From DASZHA01 sp049644325 (GTDB lineage Bacteria > Chloroflexota > Dormibacteria > DASZGP01): a stretch of 12,578 nucleotides of DNA. The notes beneath the pieces were generated by a model. That model searched no databases. It had not been told where the DNA came from and saw only the letters and a program-made list of their open reading frames with translations. Location of the stretch: positions 1 to 12,578 of the forward strand of contig JBARRR010000143.1 in assembly GCA_049644325.1 (NCBI GenBank), in the 5' to 3' direction. The stretch's first letter is position 1; the number at the start of each line of letters is the position of its first letter. Positions 9,402 to 12,578 of this stretch are shown piece by piece. Both the position numbers and the translations under genes were made by a program.

Positions 9402-11063
9402 ATGGCGGAGGCTGAAGCCGCGGCCGGGGGCCGCGAGGTGACCGCCGACGATGGCCCCGACCGCCACCTGAAAGCTGCGGCGCCCCGCCCCCGCGTGCTG
9501 GTCGCCGACACGATCGCCGACGACGGGGTTAAGCGCCTCAGGGAGCGTTTCGACGTCGACGTGGTCACCGGCCAGGCGCCCGCGGACCTGCTCGCTCGGA
9601 TCGGCGACTACGACGCCCTGGTGGTGCGCTCCGAGACCAAGGTCGGCGCCGACCACATCGCGGCCGCCGCCCGGCTGCGGATCATCGGCCGCGCCGGGGT
9701 GGGGGTCGACAACATCGACGTCGACGCCGCCAGCCAGGCCGGCATCCTCGTCGTCAACGCGCCCGCCGGCAACACCATCGCCGCCGCCGAGCACACCATC
9801 GGAATGCTGATGGCTCTGGCCCGCAACATCCCCCAGTCCAACCGCTCGCTGATCGACGGCGATTGGGACCGAAAGGCGTTCATGGGCTTCCAGCTGCGGG
9901 GCAAAACGCTGGGCGTGGTCGGCCTGGGGGCGATCGGCAGCGAGGTGGCCAAGCGGGCGCAGGGGCTGGAGATGGAGGTCATCGCCCACGACCCGATGGT
10001 GTCGCGCGAGCGGGCCGAGATGATCAACGTGCAGATGGTGGAGCTGGACGAGCTCTGCCGCAAGGCCGACGTGATCACGGTGCACGTGCCGCTGGTGGCG
10101 TCGACCAAGCACCTCTTCAACGCCCAGCGGCTGGCGATGTGCAAGTCTGGCGTGCGCCTGGTCAATGTGGCCCGCGGTGGGATCTACGACGAGGACGCCG
10201 TTCTGGGGGGATTGGAGTCGGGCAAGGTCGCCGGCTTCGCCGCCGACGTCTTCGAGGTCGAGCCGCCGCCGAACGACTCGAGGCTGCTGAACCATCCCCA
10301 CGTGGTGGCGACGCCACACCTGGGCGCCTCCACCGAGGAGGCCCAGGTGGGTGTGGCCGCGGATGTCGTCGACCAGATCATCACCGTGCTCGAGGGCGGC
10401 CCCGCGCGGTGGGCCGTGAACGCGCCCACGGTGCTGCCCGAGGACATGCAGGCGCTGCAGCCCTTCGTGGCCTTGGGGGAGAAGCTTGGCAGCCTCTATG
10501 CCCAGGCCGGTGCCGACGGCGTCGAGACCGTGGAGCTGGATTTCACCGGCGAGCTGTCGCGCCATGACGTCTCCTACGTCACCGCGGCGGTTCTCCGCGG
10601 GCTGCTCTCCCCCTATACCGAGGACCGAATCAACGTCGTCAATGCGCGCCTCATCGCCGCCACTCGCGGCATCGCTGTCGAGGAGCGCAAGAGCAGTGGT
10701 CGAGGCGAGTACGCCGACCTGCTCACCATGACGGTCAAGGGCAAGGGCGCGCCGTTCACGGCGGCGGCCACGGTCCTGCCCCAGGGTCCGCGGCTGGTGC
10801 GACTGGGCGACTTCCGCATCGACGTGCAGCCGGAGGGCCGCTTCCTGGTCACCTACCACGATGATCGACCTGGGGTGATCGGCAGCGTCGGCTCTGCCCT
10901 GGGCGAGGCCAACATCAACATCGCCGCACTGCAGCTGGGTCGGGACGCGCCCCGGGGCCGGGCGGTGATGATCGTACAGGTGGACGACGAGGTGCCCGAC
11001 GAGGTGCGCGTGCGCCTCAACCAGATCGACGGCATGTCCGAGATCCGCTACGTCGAGCTCTAG
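9402..11063 (+). CDS. serA: D-3-phosphoglycerate dehydrogenase, long (ASB + ACT) form
   Basis: It catalyses the NAD-dependent first step of serine synthesis, 3-phosphoglycerate to 3-phosphohydroxypyruvate. The 553 residues fit the long mycobacterial-type enzyme. The substrate domain starts at RVLVADTIADDGV (31-43), with RSETKV (76-81) and GRAGVGVDNID. The Rossmann loop is GLGAIG (174-179). The catalytic triad is Arg258 (NVARGG), Glu287 (EVEPP) and His306 (TPHLGAS). The allosteric substrate-binding (ASB) domain spans about 335-475 and the ACT domain about 481-553. The ACT motif HDDRPGVIGSVG and Asn506 are where serine binds in feedback-inhibited homologues, so serine inhibition is probably retained. 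The ATG at 9402 gives about 29 extra N-terminal residues and its purine run (GAAGGGG) abuts the codon. GTG at 9438 is an alternative start. It lies between the aminotransferase and DUF1015 genes in one tight operon. Confidence 0.97.
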   Translation: MAEAEAAAGGREVTADDGPDRHLKAAAPRPRVLVADTIADDGVKRLRERFDVDVVTGQAPADLLARIGDYDALVVRSETKVGADHIAAAARLRIIGRAGVGVDNIDVDAASQAGILVVNAPAGNTIAAAEHTIGMLMALARNIPQSNRSLIDGDWDRKAFMGFQLRGKTLGVVGLGAIGSEVAKRAQGLEMEVIAHDPMVSRERAEMINVQMVELDELCRKADVITVHVPLVASTKHLFNAQRLAMCKSGVRLVNVARGGIYDEDAVLGGLESGKVAGFAADVFEVEPPPNDSRLLNHPHVVATPHLGASTEEAQVGVAADVVDQIITVLEGGPARWAVNAPTVLPEDMQALQPFVALGEKLGSLYAQAGADGVETVELDFTGELSRHDVSYVTAAVLRGLLSPYTEDRINVVNARLIAATRGIAVEERKSSGRGEYADLLTMTVKGKGAPFTAAATVLPQGPRLVRLGDFRIDVQPEGRFLVTYHDDRPGVIGSVGSALGEANINIAALQLGRDAPRGRAVMIVQVDDEVPDEVRVRLNQIDGMSEIRYVEL

Positions 11064-11077
11064 CGGCGACCGGGTGC

Positions 11078-12397
11078 GTGGCTGACGTCCAACCCTTCCG
11101 CGGGGTCACGTACGACCCCGAGCGGGTCGACCTCGCCTCCGTTCTGTCGCCACCCTACGACGTCATCAGCCCCGAGCAGCAGGAGGCCTACTACGGGCGG
11201 GATCCCCACAACGTCGTACGGATCGTGCTCAACCGCGAGGAGGGTGATGGTCGCTACGCCGCGGCGGCCAAGGACTTGCAAAGCTGGCTCGCCGATGGTG
11301 TGCTGAGGCAGGACGAGCAGCCGGCCCTGTATGTCCACCGCCACACGTTCGCGTCACCCGACGGAGGCGGTCGGATATCGCGCACGGGCCTGATCGCCGC
11401 GGTGCGCGTGGAGCCGTGGGAGAAGGGAAAGGTCAAGCCCCACGAGCACACAATGCCGGGGCCCAAGGAGGACCGGCTGAGGCTGCTCGAAGCGACCGGC
11501 GCCGACACCGAGCCGATCTGGGTCTTCCACCCCGACCTGGGTGACGCGATGGCGACGCGGCTCAAGCGCGTCGTCAAGACGGAGCCTGACCTGGCCGCCG
11601 ATTTCGTCGCAGTCGAAGCGTCGGGCAAGGAGGCCGACCCGGAACGTCACGAGCTATGGCGCGTCGACGGCCGGGAGATGAAAGACCTGGCCCTGGTCGC
11701 ATCGGAGATGCAGCTCTACATCGCCGACGGCCATCACCGCTACGAGACCGCCCTGCACCATGCCAAGGAGGCGCGCCAGGGTCGCGACGACCCGTCCCGG
11801 TTCAAGCTGACGCTGATAAGCCAGTTGCAGGACCCGGGGCTCCTGGTGCTGCCCACCCACCGGCTGATTCGAGTACCCGAGGGTTTCAGCCTCGGAGAAG
11901 CCCTCGGCACCTTGTCTCAGCGCGGCTGGAAGTGGGTGCCGGCAGTCGATACCGCGGAGCTGCTCGACTTGCTGGCCGCGGCACCGGGCCCGAACAATGT
12001 CGGCTTCGGGCTCTACGCCGCCGGGCGGCGATCGTACTGGGAGGGCATGATCGTCGGGCCCGAGGTCGAGCTGTTGCCCAAGTCCGTTGCGGCGCTCGAC
12101 GTGGCCCTAGTCCACCACGGCATCCTCGCGCCTCTGCTGGGAGTCGGCGAAGGCGAGCTGGCGGCCGGGACGCACGTGGCTTACGCCCGCGACGCGGGAG
12201 AGGTCATCTCCCGGGTCGACAGCGGCGAGTTCGACTGCGGCATGCTGCTACGGGCGCCCACGCTGGCGCAGATCAAGGCTGTCGCCGATGCTGGCGAGAG
12301 CATGCCCCAGAAGTCGACTTACTTCTGGCCCAAGCCTGCGTCCGGCCTGGTGATGGCGCTGCAGACGCCGGAGTCGAGAGCGTTGCCCCCGGCTTGA
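11078..12397 (+). CDS. DUF1015 family protein of the serine cluster
   Basis: A 439-residue soluble protein of a widespread uncharacterised family. Family motifs are all present: SPPYDVI (24-30), the PHEHT and GPKEDR segments (121-133), ADGHHRYETAL (216-226), LPTHRL (258-263), and the C-terminal MPQKSTYFWPKPASGLVM (409-426). The length is typical, so it is intact. GTG at 11078 starts 14 bases after the serA stop; no better start is seen. From memory DUF1015 genes recur beside serA and serC in unrelated phyla, which implies a role in serine metabolism. The DGHHR box resembles the phosphate-handling box of ParB/Srx-fold proteins, including the free-serine kinases SerK and SbnI. A kinase or nucleotide-dependent function is thus conceivable but unproven. 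No signal peptide or membrane span is seen. Family certain, function unknown. Confidence 0.93.
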   Translation: MADVQPFRGVTYDPERVDLASVLSPPYDVISPEQQEAYYGRDPHNVVRIVLNREEGDGRYAAAAKDLQSWLADGVLRQDEQPALYVHRHTFASPDGGGRISRTGLIAAVRVEPWEKGKVKPHEHTMPGPKEDRLRLLEATGADTEPIWVFHPDLGDAMATRLKRVVKTEPDLAADFVAVEASGKEADPERHELWRVDGREMKDLALVASEMQLYIADGHHRYETALHHAKEARQGRDDPSRFKLTLISQLQDPGLLVLPTHRLIRVPEGFSLGEALGTLSQRGWKWVPAVDTAELLDLLAAAPGPNNVGFGLYAAGRRSYWEGMIVGPEVELLPKSVAALDVALVHHGILAPLLGVGEGELAAGTHVAYARDAGEVISRVDSGEFDCGMLLRAPTLAQIKAVADAGESMPQKSTYFWPKPASGLVMALQTPESRALPPA

Positions 12398-12420
12398 CCC
12401 GAACTGACCGCGGGTAAAAT
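12393..12420 (+). promoter_or_regulatory. Near-consensus sigma70-type promoter for the FmdB-like gene
   Basis: A -35 TTGACC (12393-12398) overlaps the DUF1015 stop, followed by a 16-base spacer and a -10 TAAAAT (12415-12420). Both hexamers differ from consensus by one base. The -10 ends 9 bases before the ATG at 12430, so the mRNA would have a leader of 0-2 bases. This is the best promoter in the window. Confidence 0.7.
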
Positions 12421-12429
12421 CCGTGCGTC

Positions 12430-12578
12430 ATGCCGACCTATGGGTACCGATGCGAGAAGAACGGCCACGAGTTTGAGGTCGTCCAGGGGATCAACGAGCC
12501 ACCCCTGACCCGCTGCAAGATCTGCGGATCCAAGGTGCGCCGCATCTTCTACCCGGTGGGCATCGTCTTCAAGGGCCC
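12430..12578 (+). CDS. FmdB-type zinc-ribbon protein, N-terminal part
   Basis: The first 49 residues of a gene running off the right edge. The start MPTYGYRCEKNGHEFEVVQG is the hallmark of the FmdB regulatory/zinc-ribbon family (small proteins of about 70-110 residues). A second knuckle follows at Cys29/Cys32 (RCKICGSKVRRIF) and the conserved GIVFKG. The usual first knuckle CxxC is here Cys8-x4-His13, with Asn11 in the second cysteine position, so the likely ligands are Cys8, His13, Cys29 and Cys32. FmdB was named from a formamidase/amidase operon; its general function is poorly defined. No Shine-Dalgarno is present, and the promoter just upstream suggests a leaderless, separately transcribed gene. 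Confidence 0.9.
   Translation, partial: MPTYGYRCEKNGHEFEVVQGINEPPLTRCKICGSKVRRIFYPVGIVFKG

Noticed and set aside
9147..10859. A 570-codon minus-strand frame opposite serA
   Set aside because: It has the same mirror-image composition artefact, no recognisable domain and no ribosome-binding site, and it fully overlaps serA.

Overview
The window is 12.6 kb of GC-rich bacterial DNA, roughly two-thirds G+C by eye, with NTG starts that include GTG and TTG. Several genes carry a TANNNT-type -10 box almost touching the start codon. The order rpsF-ssb-rpsR, a bS18 with a CxxC/CxxH metal-site pattern, a long three-domain SerA and an LPNTG-anchored surface protein all point to a monoderm high-GC lineage. 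Actinomycetota, or a soil Chloroflexota/Dormibacterota-type organism, fits best. The phylum is inferred from gene content and was not tested by phylogeny.

Left block (1-3410, plus strand). The end of a VOC (glyoxalase-fold) gene is followed by a small DUF1059-like gene with a perfect Shine-Dalgarno and much lower GC than its surroundings. Next comes a 796-residue UvrA-like tandem ABC ATPase that lacks the UvrB-binding insertion, so it looks like a DrrC/UvrA2-type paralogue rather than the housekeeping repair UvrA. A short intergenic region then holds an 18-codon ORF with a good ribosome-binding site whose stop overlaps the first possible ATG of a second VOC gene.

Middle block (3394-6027). 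A single minus-strand gene encodes an 820-residue secreted protein with a signal peptide, sialidase/BNR-like beta-propeller sequence and a C-terminal LPNTG-transmembrane-Arg sorting signal. It converges on the second VOC gene with a 17-nt overlap. It diverges from the ribosomal operon across about 170 bp holding an extended -10 promoter and two small perfect inverted repeats.

Right block (6028-12578, plus strand). rpsF, ssb and rpsR are tightly packed. rpsF has a TTG start and an unusual acidic tail of about 105 residues. The usual next gene, rplI, is replaced by a two-domain methylmalonyl-CoA-epimerase-like VOC gene. A serine-synthesis group follows, starting at its own probable leaderless promoter: a class V aminotransferase of the serine/alanine-glyoxylate type, serA, and a DUF1015 gene. 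The likely flow is 3-phosphoglycerate to 3-phosphohydroxypyruvate (SerA) to phosphoserine (the aminotransferase standing in for SerC), with DUF1015 in an unknown but linked role. The window ends inside an FmdB-type zinc-ribbon gene with a near-consensus promoter.

No tRNA, rRNA, CRISPR array, insertion sequence or long repeat was seen. No gene-free stretch exceeds 300 bases. The observations most worth following are the DUF1015 protein in the serine cluster, the AT-richer DUF1059 insert next to the UvrA-like gene, the LPNTG propeller protein, the acidic S6 tail and the recurring leaderless promoters.
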